Shown here: one piece after another, positions 1-5,193 of the stretch
Position numbering within the stretch: position 1 is the first letter of the stretch
Layout of the letters: every line of letters starts with the position of its first letter
NCBI GenBank assembly: GCA_003661775.1
Contig: QMWT01000070.1
Location: forward strand, 1-5,322
Origin: Thermoprotei archaeon
GTDB taxonomy: Archaea; Thermoproteota; Thermoprotei_A; Sulfolobales; Ignisphaeraceae
DNA: 5,322 bases
Direction: 5' to 3'
Position numbers and translations under genes: made by a program
The notes under the pieces: model-generated
Told to the model about the DNA's origin: nothing
The model's database searches: none
The model's input: only the letters and a program-made list of their open reading frames with translations

Positions 1-1080
1 CCTACCATGAGTGTAGAAGGGGTACAGGATCGACGCCTCTACAAACCTCCTGAACCTGCTGTGTAGACCCAGCTTCTCCACCTTCTCAAGCTCCGCCGCA
101 AAACGCTCAACGACCTCCGCAGCCGGTTTTAAACTCCCATCAGCTCTGACGAGGCCGAATCCCAGCTCGAGGGGCCTCCACTCGTAGGGCGGATCGCTCT
201 CATGCGGAAAGTCCGAGAAGCACCATATGAAAGCGCCGGAGGCTCCGTGGGCTAGGGCCGTGTAGAGGATCTCGTTTATGAACCTAGCGTGGCTCTCCTC
301 GGAGAACTGGTAGGTGCTGAAACCAAATTCTTCAAGTATCACCGGCGCGGCACCGCCGTCAGAGAAGAGCTCGAGCATGGCCGCGTAGGTATAACCGTGC
401 CTCACCTTATCAACGTCGTAGAGGTATAGGTGGGGCCCCACATAGTCCACGAGGTTCTTGACGATAGGCGTCTCCTGGAGGTAGCTCCACGGTATATCAC
501 CTGAAGACACCACGTGCTTCGGGTCGATCCTCTTCACAGTTCCTACGAAGGCTCTCAGCAGAGCAAGAGCTTCTTCACTGCTCCTAGCCCTCTTGACAAG
601 GCTCAGCTCGTTGCTCAAGATCCATCCTGCTACGGCTCTATGCTCACGAAATCTAGAGACCACGGTCTCCACAAACCTACAGGTTTTTTCTATCGAATCG
701 GGTTTGTAGAGATCCTCAAACGTGGTCCAGGGTATGGGCCAGTTTTCACCACTCATGTGCCCGACCAGAAACGTCGCGAAACCTGCTATACCAGCATCTC
801 CAAGTATGTCGAGGAACCTACCCAGCTTATCTAGAGCTTCTCCCCTGGGAAGCCCACGTTCATCAGCAAAATCCTCGTTCTTCAGGAAGAACCTAACAAC
901 TCTTATCCCCATCTTCTTCATGGCTTCTACATCTTCGCGTACAGCATCCTCGTCCCAGTCCCTCCACATCCTGATATTCGTTTTCCTAGGCCAGTAGTTC
1001 ACACCCAGCAGAAACCTGAAAGAACCATCTACACAGATCACGGAGCCGCATCTCGATGTGCGCATAGACACCATCCACAT
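1..1080 (-). CDS. Clan GH-A (GH5-like) glycoside hydrolase, 3' end cut by the window edge
   Basis: The frame is open for 360 codons from 1080 to the left edge with no stop, so the C-terminus is missing. Seen: a (beta/alpha)8-type catalytic domain with GVNYWP (26-31), GIRVVRFF (58-65), WILSNE (153-158), GPHLYLYD (215-222), ILEEFGFS (248-255) and FIWCFSDF (284-291). By the layout of clan GH-A retaining enzymes, E158 after N157 is the likely acid/base, E251 before Phe-Gly the nucleophile, and H217/Y219 and W286 line the active site. GH5 beta-mannanase or cellulase-like activity is the best guess, but the substrate and even GH5 versus a sister GH-A family are not settled. No signal peptide is visible, so a cytosolic enzyme is inferred. 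The start is uncertain: ATG at 1080, 1074 or 1065 all fit, and a GGATGGTG stretch just before 1065 favours that one. The gene follows the SRPBCC gene by 21 bases and is probably co-transcribed with it. Confidence 0.85.
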   Translation of the reverse strand, partial: MWMVSMRTSRCGSVICVDGSFRFLLGVNYWPRKTNIRMWRDWDEDAVREDVEAMKKMGIRVVRFFLKNEDFADERGLPRGEALDKLGRFLDILGDAGIAGFATFLVGHMSGENWPIPWTTFEDLYKPDSIEKTCRFVETVVSRFREHRAVAGWILSNELSLVKRARSSEEALALLRAFVGTVKRIDPKHVVSSGDIPWSYLQETPIVKNLVDYVGPHLYLYDVDKVRHGYTYAAMLELFSDGGAAPVILEEFGFSTYQFSEESHARFINEILYTALAHGASGAFIWCFSDFPHESDPPYEWRPLELGFGLVRADGSLKPAAEVVERFAAELEKVEKLGLHSRFRRFVEASILYPFYTHGR

Positions 1081-1101
1081 ACTTGAGCACTAAACTGAGA
1101 A

Positions 1102-1887
1102 TTAAGCGGTTTCTCCTTGCCTCTCGCCTCCTCTCTTCTCTACAACTAGCCACACCTTTATGGACGCCGGACCCTCAAGCCTCCGGATCTCATCCAACGC
1201 ATCTACACCAACAAAATTATCTAAACCCTTCTCTAGATACGCACCCTCTATCCTACCATTGTCTATGAGAAGACGCGCCCTAGCACCGTCAGCCTCGATC
1301 GTGATCAGCAACAGACCGCGCCCTTCACCGACGTACTTCTCGATGTAACGGTATACAGATTCTCCCGGAGGAACCTTGATGCTCTTCAAGAGCGTGGAGC
1401 TAAGCAAAAGTATAGAAACGCTCAGCACATCGGACAGCTCTAAATCCCTGCCAAAGACTTTACGTATCTGAGGAGCGTACTCCAGCTCCTCAGATATTCT
1501 CTCAACTAGAAATTTCCGTATGCTGTTTAGGATCTCAACTAGCTTCTCCTTTACTAGCCCTTCGCTACGTCCACTGTAGTGTGCTTCCAGGCTTACCTTT
1601 ACAGCCCCATTTTCGGCATCAGCTCTAACCATTATAACAATCGTTCCGTGCCTGCCCAGAAGCTCGAATGTTACTGAGTTTTCGCTTCTCAGCGATTCAA
1701 CTTTGTAGGTATCCGCATGCTTCATGAAGAGCTTCGTGAAGGTCATAGTCACCCACGTACCGTCACGTTCGTGACGCACATCTGTTACATACGGCAGTGC
1801 TTCTAGGAATTCTTCTAGCTCATTCATAACCTTAGAGACTATCTCCATAGGCGCTTCCAAGACAAAGGATGTTGATGTTTTCACCAT
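1102..1887 (-). CDS. Two-domain protein: SRPBCC/START-like N-terminal half plus uncharacterised C-terminal half
   Basis: 261 residues. Residues 3-135 look like an SRPBCC (Bet v 1/START-like) fold: an opening strand (TSTSFVLEAP), a helix pair at 13-31 (EIVSKVMNELEEFLEALP), alternating beta strands to about 105 and a long C-terminal helix at 108-136. That fold usually makes a cavity for lipids or other hydrophobic ligands; crenarchaeal STK_08120-type proteins are a possible relative. Residues 150-250 form a second domain with a strand-turn-strand pattern (GLLLITIEAD, ARARLLIDNGRIEGAY) and then a helix, faintly like DUF2226/DUF4388-type domains. No catalytic motif or membrane segment is seen, so it is probably cytosolic. 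The start at 1887 is chosen because GGGAGG lies 7 bases upstream. An in-frame ATG at 1938 would add 17 residues that do not resemble the fold. The gene lies between the exporter operon and the glycoside hydrolase. The role is unknown; ligand binding is an inference from the fold. Confidence 0.8.
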   Translation of the reverse strand: MVKTSTSFVLEAPMEIVSKVMNELEEFLEALPYVTDVRHERDGTWVTMTFTKLFMKHADTYKVESLRSENSVTFELLGRHGTIVIMVRADAENGAVKVSLEAHYSGRSEGLVKEKLVEILNSIRKFLVERISEELEYAPQIRKVFGRDLELSDVLSVSILLLSSTLLKSIKVPPGESVYRYIEKYVGEGRGLLLITIEADGARARLLIDNGRIEGAYLEKGLDNFVGVDALDEIRRLEGPASIKVWLVVEKRGGERQGETA

Positions 1888-1894
1888 CAGGCAT

Positions 1895-1900
1895 CCTCCC
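1895..1900 (-). promoter_or_regulatory. Shine-Dalgarno site that fixes the SRPBCC gene start
   Basis: The minus strand reads GGGAGG here, ending 7 bases before the ATG at 1887. This is a strong archaeal ribosome binding site and the main reason to prefer 1887 over the in-frame ATG at 1938. Confidence 0.75.
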
Positions 1901-1945
1901 ATACCGGGTAGTTGCTCTAAACACGGAGGGATCCCCATGTCGTAG

Positions 1946-1961
1946 CCAATAACATCATTGG
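1946..1961. repeat. Inverted repeat CCAAT-N6-ATTGG, possible operator
   Basis: CCAAT (1946-1950) and ATTGG (1957-1961) are perfect inverted 5-base arms around 6 bases. The site lies between the candidate TATA box (1969-1974) and the predicted transcription start (about 1945), where an archaeal repressor typically blocks polymerase. Arms this short can arise by chance, so an operator role is an inference. Confidence 0.3.
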
Positions 1962-1968
1962 GGTGGGA

Positions 1969-1983
1969 ATTATACGTTATTTC
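1969..1983 (-). promoter_or_regulatory. Candidate promoter of the SRPBCC/glycoside hydrolase pair
   Basis: The minus strand reads GAAATAACG followed by TATAAT (1974-1969), a plausible BRE plus TATA box. Usual archaeal spacing would put transcription start near 1945, giving a leader of roughly 58 bases to the start at 1887. A second AT-rich candidate, CTTAATAA at 2016-2009, would start nearer 1984. Either would let this gene pair be expressed apart from the exporter operon. Weak by itself: the call rests on motif and position only. Confidence 0.35.
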
Positions 1984-2053
1984 CTGTTAACACAATCCCT
2001 ACCAAAGATTATTAAGTATCTGCTTCTGCACGCCTTTTAGAACATAACATCTT

Positions 2054-2851
2054 TTAGTACATCCAAGCAGTCTTCACGCCTTCTCTAAGCATTTTCTTAA
2101 GTTGTGCTTTGAAGTACGCGAGAGCTGCAACCAGAAACATGAATGCGTAGAAGGATCCTACGATCGAGGTCGTCTTCAGGGGGAGTATAGGGGTGCTTAA
2201 TCCTAGAGCATGCCTAAGAAGTTCTGCAGGATAACTGAAGGGGGTTGTAAGCGCAAATCTCTGAACTATTTCAGGGAGTGCGCGCAGCGGTACTATACCT
2301 CCAGTAGCTATTGGCAAGATCCATCCCACGAACTCCATCACAGGTCCAGAAGTGCCTGTAGATATAGTGATGCCTCCAAGGAGCATTGAGTACCCAAAGA
2401 GCACAGCGGCAAGCGTAAGTACTCCCAGCACAAGTGCTGCTGGATCTACCACGCTGATCGTAGGCGGTGAGACAAGTAAGGATATAGTGAGGTAGCCTAC
2501 AGCCAGTGCAGCGGCGTACCACATGAGTGATATGGGGACTATCCCTATATACAGAATAAATATCGAGCGTCCACTAGCTATAACATGCTCGAGTATACCC
2601 TCGAAGAGGAGCCAGCGGATCTGCCATGCCCAGTCCCACGTGGCTGATGAGTATGCTAGGAATATAGCTATCGATACGAGGACTTGTGAAGCTATTGCTC
2701 CTGCGGGCACTTGGGGAGGTCTGAAGAGCGTGAGGGGTGCTAAGAATAGAGAGAGCCACAATGCTAAACCTAGAAGACCGAACACGATACCCTTGTTGCG
2801 CAGCAGCTCAGCAGTGAAGTAGGCCTTGAGAACAGCTTTTACAGCACTCAT
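2054..2851 (-). CDS. ABC-2 type exporter permease, second membrane subunit
   Basis: 265 residues, a usual length for a single ABC-2 permease. About six membrane segments are visible, near residues 21-43, 52-72, 98-127, 137-160, 171-189 and 229-247. Two family hallmarks are present: the amphipathic stretch FEGILEHVIASGRS (83-96) after the second segment, corresponding to the coupling region of ABC-2 subunits, and TPFSYPAELLRHALG (203-217) before the last segment. It should pair with the upstream permease to form the translocation path. The start is placed at 2851 because that ATG overlaps the TGA of the previous gene as ATGA and has GAGGGGATC upstream. An in-frame ATG at 2887 would add 12 residues and a 40-base overlap and is less likely. 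The cargo cannot be read from sequence. No poly-T terminator follows the stop. Confidence 0.9.
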   Translation of the reverse strand: MSAVKAVLKAYFTAELLRNKGIVFGLLGLALWLSLFLAPLTLFRPPQVPAGAIASQVLVSIAIFLAYSSATWDWAWQIRWLLFEGILEHVIASGRSIFILYIGIVPISLMWYAAALAVGYLTISLLVSPPTISVVDPAALVLGVLTLAAVLFGYSMLLGGITISTGTSGPVMEFVGWILPIATGGIVPLRALPEIVQRFALTTPFSYPAELLRHALGLSTPILPLKTTSIVGSFYAFMFLVAALAYFKAQLKKMLREGVKTAWMY

Positions 2852-3657
2852 ACCGAGATCCCCTCTCTCAGCTTCTTCCTTTCCCATGCACGTATACTTG
2901 TAGAGCCTATGGGTGCATATAGAATAGCGAGCGCCGTGGCTACACCTAAAAGCACGAAGTATTGCACGGCGTTTCCAGTGGTTTCGGCGAGCATCCTATG
3001 CACAGCCTCAACCACGTGTGATGGTGGGAGCGCCCAGGAGAGGTACTGCGCCGTTAAGGGCATGAGCCACCGCGGGTAGAAAACCCCTAGAAGCACCATT
3101 AAAAGCGGTCTGATCACGTTTAGTGAACGCCAAGTTTCGCCACCAGCTATGTACAGAGCCCCCGTTATGCACATCGCGAGTGTCGCAAATACTAATGCTC
3201 CAAAACCTGCTAGGAGCATCACTACTACAGCTTCGTACACCCCAGCTACACCGTAGTACATTATCATCACGGGTAAAACGCTCGATAAGCCTATGAAGAG
3301 CACTATGATGAGGCGCGGTAGTGGAAGAGCGACGAAGTACAGCACCCGATCTACAGGACTAGCTATTACATACGGGAGAGTGCCCATGAACTCGTCGAAT
3401 AACGGTTTCCAGAATATGTCGTCCACAACACCCATGATGCTCATAAGCATGAAGCTGCTGACTATGAAGAAGGGCACGGGTTCTATACCCACCCTGACAA
3501 CGAATAACTGAGGGGATCCCATCGTCGAGCCTACAAGTATGACAAATGCTGTGAGTATGTAGGGATAGAGTAGAGCTGTGAATAATGCGCTCTTCCTACG
3601 AAGGAGGCCGGCCCACACAAACCTTGTCTCCGCATAGAGGATTTCGATGAAGCCCAT
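2848..3657 (-). CDS. ABC-2 type exporter permease, first membrane subunit
   Basis: 269 residues with about six predicted membrane segments, near 24-44, 61-78, 106-134, 140-170, 183-200 and 232-250. The ABC-2 hallmark after the second segment is clear: FDEFMGTLPYVIASPVDR (87-104), matching the family pattern of a Gly-Thr-Leu helix followed by a Ser-Pro turn. LPPSHVVEAVHRMLAE (210-225) before the last helix matches the usual pre-TM6 motif. The sequence differs clearly from the downstream permease, so the pair looks like a heterodimer rather than a recent tandem copy. The gene begins 6 bases after the ATPase stop, and its ribosome binding site AGGTGAT (3669-3663) overlaps that stop codon, which points to tight translational coupling. 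Its own stop overlaps the next start. Family is certain; substrate unknown. Confidence 0.92.
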   Translation of the reverse strand: MGFIEILYAETRFVWAGLLRRKSALFTALLYPYILTAFVILVGSTMGSPQLFVVRVGIEPVPFFIVSSFMLMSIMGVVDDIFWKPLFDEFMGTLPYVIASPVDRVLYFVALPLPRLIIVLFIGLSSVLPVMIMYYGVAGVYEAVVVMLLAGFGALVFATLAMCITGALYIAGGETWRSLNVIRPLLMVLLGVFYPRWLMPLTAQYLSWALPPSHVVEAVHRMLAETTGNAVQYFVLLGVATALAILYAPIGSTSIRAWERKKLREGISV

Positions 3658-3662
3658 GCTCC

Positions 3663-3669
3663 ATCACCT
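3663..3669 (-). promoter_or_regulatory. Shine-Dalgarno site overlapping the ATPase stop codon
   Basis: The minus strand reads AGGTGAT, a full match to the archaeal consensus core, 5 bases before the permease ATG at 3657. The ATPase stop TGA (3666-3664) lies inside it, so ribosomes finishing the ATPase can reinitiate directly on the permease. Confidence 0.8.
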
Positions 3670-4650
3670 AGATGCAAAGTAGAGGAAGACATCTTCTAGC
3701 GTGGGCTCCTCTATTCTAAGTCTAGCGATCTCGCAGCCTAACTTAGCTATTCCTTTAACGATGTCGTTCAGAACCTCTTCAGGTTTTCTAACCTGGAACT
3801 TCAGCATAGCAAAACCTTCCTCATCGATCCCCAGCGACGGTTTTACTCCAACGAGTTCCGCCACCCTTTCGACGTCATTTGGATTGAACCCTCTAACGTA
3901 CACAACCACCGTGCGCATTTGCGGTATCTTAGACTTCAACTCCTCTGGACTACCCTCGGCAACTATCTTTCCGCGGTTTATCAACAGTATGCGATCACAG
4001 ACGATCTCAGCTTCAAACATGTTGTGCGTCGTATACAGAACAGCCTTACCATTACGGGCAAGCTCCTTGACCACACTCCTTATCTTCCTAGCCGATGGAG
4101 GATCCAAGCCCAAGGTAGGCTCGTCGAGTAGCAGGATAGGAGGATCCTTCAGGAGTGCGCGTGCTAACCCTAGACGTGCCTTCATACCTAGACTGTACTC
4201 CTCATACAACCTACTCGACGCACCCAATTTATCGAGTTCTAAAAGCTTCATGAGCTCGTCTATACGCCTCCTCAGAACACTTCTAGGTATGCCGTAGAGC
4301 GCCCCGAAGTACTCTAGATTCTCGCGCCCCGTGAGCTTGCCATAGAATCCCTTTTCTACACTTAGTAGAAGCCCTATACGCTTCCTAACCTCATTAGCCT
4401 CACGAACAACATCGAACCCCTCAACATAAACCTCGCCATCATCAGGCAGTAGTAGCGTAGCGATTATCTTGACAGCGGTCGTCTTACCTGCTCCGTTAGG
4501 TCCGAGCAGGCCCACAACCTCTCCGTGCCTAACCTCAAAGCTCACTCCCCTCAGCGCTTCAATAATCTTCTTAACACTTCTAACAAGCCCCTTCCTTACG
4601 CGCGTAATGTACCTCTTCACAACATTTTTTGCCACTATTGCTTTAGCCAA
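3664..4650 (-). CDS. ABC exporter ATP-binding subunit (DrrA/NatA-like, ABC-2 type)
   Basis: 328 residues, typical of ABC-2 exporter ATPases with a C-terminal extension. It hydrolyses ATP on the cytoplasmic face to power the two downstream permeases. Visible motifs: Walker A GPNGAGKTT (50-58), signature YSLGMKAR (152-159), Walker B ILLLDEP (172-178) with catalytic E177, D-loop GLDP (181-184), H-loop H209 in TTHN, and the family C-terminus EEPTLEDVF (314-322). The Q-loop region reads IGLLLSVEKGFYGKLT (92-107) with no glutamine, a variation also known in NatA-like members. A basic stretch of roughly 18 residues (about 14-31) sits between the A-loop region (Y14) and LRGVSFEV. The start is TTG at 4650, supported by AGGTG 7 bases upstream; a GTG at 4635 is the only close alternative. 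It is first in the operon. DrrA-type drug or lipid efflux is a family expectation, not shown here. Confidence 0.93.
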   Translation of the reverse strand: MAKAIVAKNVVKRYITRVRKGLVRSVKKIIEALRGVSFEVRHGEVVGLLGPNGAGKTTAVKIIATLLLPDDGEVYVEGFDVVREANEVRKRIGLLLSVEKGFYGKLTGRENLEYFGALYGIPRSVLRRRIDELMKLLELDKLGASSRLYEEYSLGMKARLGLARALLKDPPILLLDEPTLGLDPPSARKIRSVVKELARNGKAVLYTTHNMFEAEIVCDRILLINRGKIVAEGSPEELKSKIPQMRTVVVYVRGFNPNDVERVAELVGVKPSLGIDEEGFAMLKFQVRKPEEVLNDIVKGIAKLGCEIARLRIEEPTLEDVFLYFASR

Positions 4651-4657
4651 TCTATAG

Positions 4658-4662
4658 CACCT
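4658..4662 (-). promoter_or_regulatory. Shine-Dalgarno site supporting the TTG start of the ATPase
   Basis: The minus strand reads AGGTG, ending 7 bases before TTG at 4650. This makes TTG more likely than the in-frame GTG at 4635, which would also trim the first beta strand of the ATPase domain. Confidence 0.6.
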
Positions 4663-4701
4663 ATCCCAGCGAGAGACAGCTGTTGAGGAGACAGATAAAG
4701 G

Positions 4702-4713
4702 TATAAAGCCCCT
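4702..4713 (-). promoter_or_regulatory. Candidate TATA/BRE promoter of the exporter operon
   Basis: The minus strand reads GGAGGGGCTTTATA ending at 4702, with TTTATA at 4707-4702 as the TATA box. The usual 24-30 base spacing predicts a start near 4676-4680, leaving a short leader of about 26-30 bases that contains the AGGTG site. A second TTTAT motif at 4699-4695 could act instead. Motif, spacing and position before the first operon gene agree. Confidence 0.55.
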
Positions 4714-4719
4714 CCGCAG

Positions 4720-4763
4720 AACTTCTTCAACAACTTGAAGTGTGCGAAGAGCTGTTTGAAGTT
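4720..4763. repeat. Cluster of TTGAAG/CTTCAA elements upstream of the exporter promoter
   Basis: CTTCAA (4725-4730) and TTGAAG (4735-4740) form a perfect 6-base inverted repeat with a CAAC spacer. A third copy, TTGAAG (4756-4761), follows 21 bases after the second, about two helical turns. AACTTC (4720-4725) and GAAGTT (4758-4763) also form an outer inverted pair. The cluster ends about 12 bases upstream of the presumed BRE, in the position of an activator or repressor site. It lies between the promoter and the thpR remnant and is not explained by a gene. Regulation by a dimeric helix-turn-helix protein is an inference. Confidence 0.4.
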
Positions 4764-4768
4764 GCGGG

Positions 4769-5120
4769 TTATAGGGAGAACAAATCTAGTAACGCTGTAT
4801 GCACTCCGCGCTGGCTCCTAACAACACTAACCCTCTTAACAATTACAGTACGTGGAAGTTCTCGTTGAACACTTCTTAGGAGTTCCTCTAAAGCTGGCAC
4901 TATCTCGCTGGGCGGCGCTCCGGGCCTCCTGGCGATGGTTATGTGGGGCGAGAACGAATACCTATCGCTTAAGGTGAAGTGTTTGGAAACCCGCTCCTCT
5001 AAGGATCCTGTGCATCTCGAACAACCTAGTCTCGGGCTTCACAAAAAACCACAATGTTTGTGAGTTTATGCTGTGGCAGAAAACCCATTCTCTCCGGCTC
5101 GAGAATTAATGGGGCAGAAA
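4769..5120 (-). pseudogene. thpR: Remnant of RNA 2',3'-cyclic phosphodiesterase (ThpR/LigT family), 5' part missing and twice frameshifted
   Basis: Three reading frames join into one family-like sequence of about 118 residues. The first (about 5120-5050) gives ERMGFLPQHKLTNIV. The second (5051-5004) gives WFFVKPETRLFEMHRI. The third (5002-4769) gives LEERVSKHFTLSDRYSFSPH and then ITIARRPGAPPSE, ending in TAA. SPHITIARR holds the second catalytic H-x-T motif of the 2H phosphoesterase family, and the pattern of GFLP, Trp and then the second HxT is that of ThpR/LigT. Intact enzymes are about 180-190 residues with two HxT motifs; here the first motif and about the first 65-70 residues are absent. 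Dropping one base at 5003 restores HRILEERV, and a +1 or -2 shift at about 5049-5052 joins the first two parts. The 5' break falls at the edge of the IS607-type sequence, which probably cut the gene. Where homology stops (5105-5125) is uncertain. Confidence 0.7.
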
Positions 5121-5125
5121 ATAAC

Positions 5126-5162
5126 TTGATAGTTGAAGGGAAAGTTTATATGAGTTGATAGT
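5126..5162 (+). repeat. Paired TTGATAGT repeats at the IS607 left end
   Basis: TTGATAGT occurs at 5126-5133 and again at 5155-5162, with starts 29 bases apart. AGTTGA is also repeated (5131-5136 and 5153-5158). Short subterminal repeats at IS607-type ends are expected binding sites for the serine transposase. The second copy lies just downstream of the TATA-like box, so the transposase could also repress its own promoter (inference). Confidence 0.45.
5139..5151 (+). promoter_or_regulatory. Candidate promoter of the IS607 transposase gene
   Basis: GGAAAG (5139-5144) followed by TTTATAT (5145-5151) matches an archaeal BRE plus TATA box. Transcription would begin near 5172-5178, giving a leader of under about 22 bases to the ATG at 5194. 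Confidence 0.5.
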
Positions 5163-5165
5163 CAA

Positions 5166-5185
5166 ATTATTTATTATTATTTATT
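5166..5185 (+). repeat. Perfect 10-base tandem repeat, ATTATTTATT twice
   Basis: ATTATTTATT fills 5166-5175 and again 5176-5185 with no mismatch. The 10-base unit is about one helical turn and lies over the predicted transcription start of the transposase gene. It could bend or melt the DNA, or be simple AT-rich sequence; no function is shown. Confidence 0.5.
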
Positions 5186-5193
5186 GATTGGAG

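Noticed and set aside
514..834. A 106-residue open frame on the plus strand, and a following overlapping one to 997.
   Set aside because: Both lie opposite the glycoside hydrolase, whose minus-strand frame carries the conserved catalytic motifs; they are shadow frames.
1888..1938. A longer start (ATG at 1938) for the SRPBCC-like protein, adding 17 residues.
   Set aside because: The added residues are proline/glycine-rich and unlike the fold, while the ATG at 1887 has GGGAGG at a good distance. A near-leaderless transcript from about 1945 could still use 1938, so it is not impossible.
2852..2887. A longer start (ATG at 2887) for the second permease.
   Set aside because: It would make a 40-base overlap with the first permease and add a charged tail. 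The ATG at 2851 forms an ATGA overlap and has a GAGGGGATC site upstream.
3701..4297. A 198-residue open frame on the plus strand opposite the exporter ATPase gene.
   Set aside because: It is fully antisense to a gene with all ABC ATPase motifs, is serine/leucine/proline-rich as antisense frames often are, and shows no recognisable domain or ribosome site.
4725..4740. The CTTCAA-CAAC-TTGAAG hairpin as a terminator.
   Set aside because: There is no T-run after it on either strand, and archaeal termination depends mainly on T-rich tracts. An operator role upstream of the exporter promoter fits its position better.
4769..5005. The last thpR frame as a short intact gene of its own.
   Set aside because: It begins mid-domain, has no credible start with a ribosome site, and its missing upstream residues are found in the other two frames, so it is a decayed fragment.
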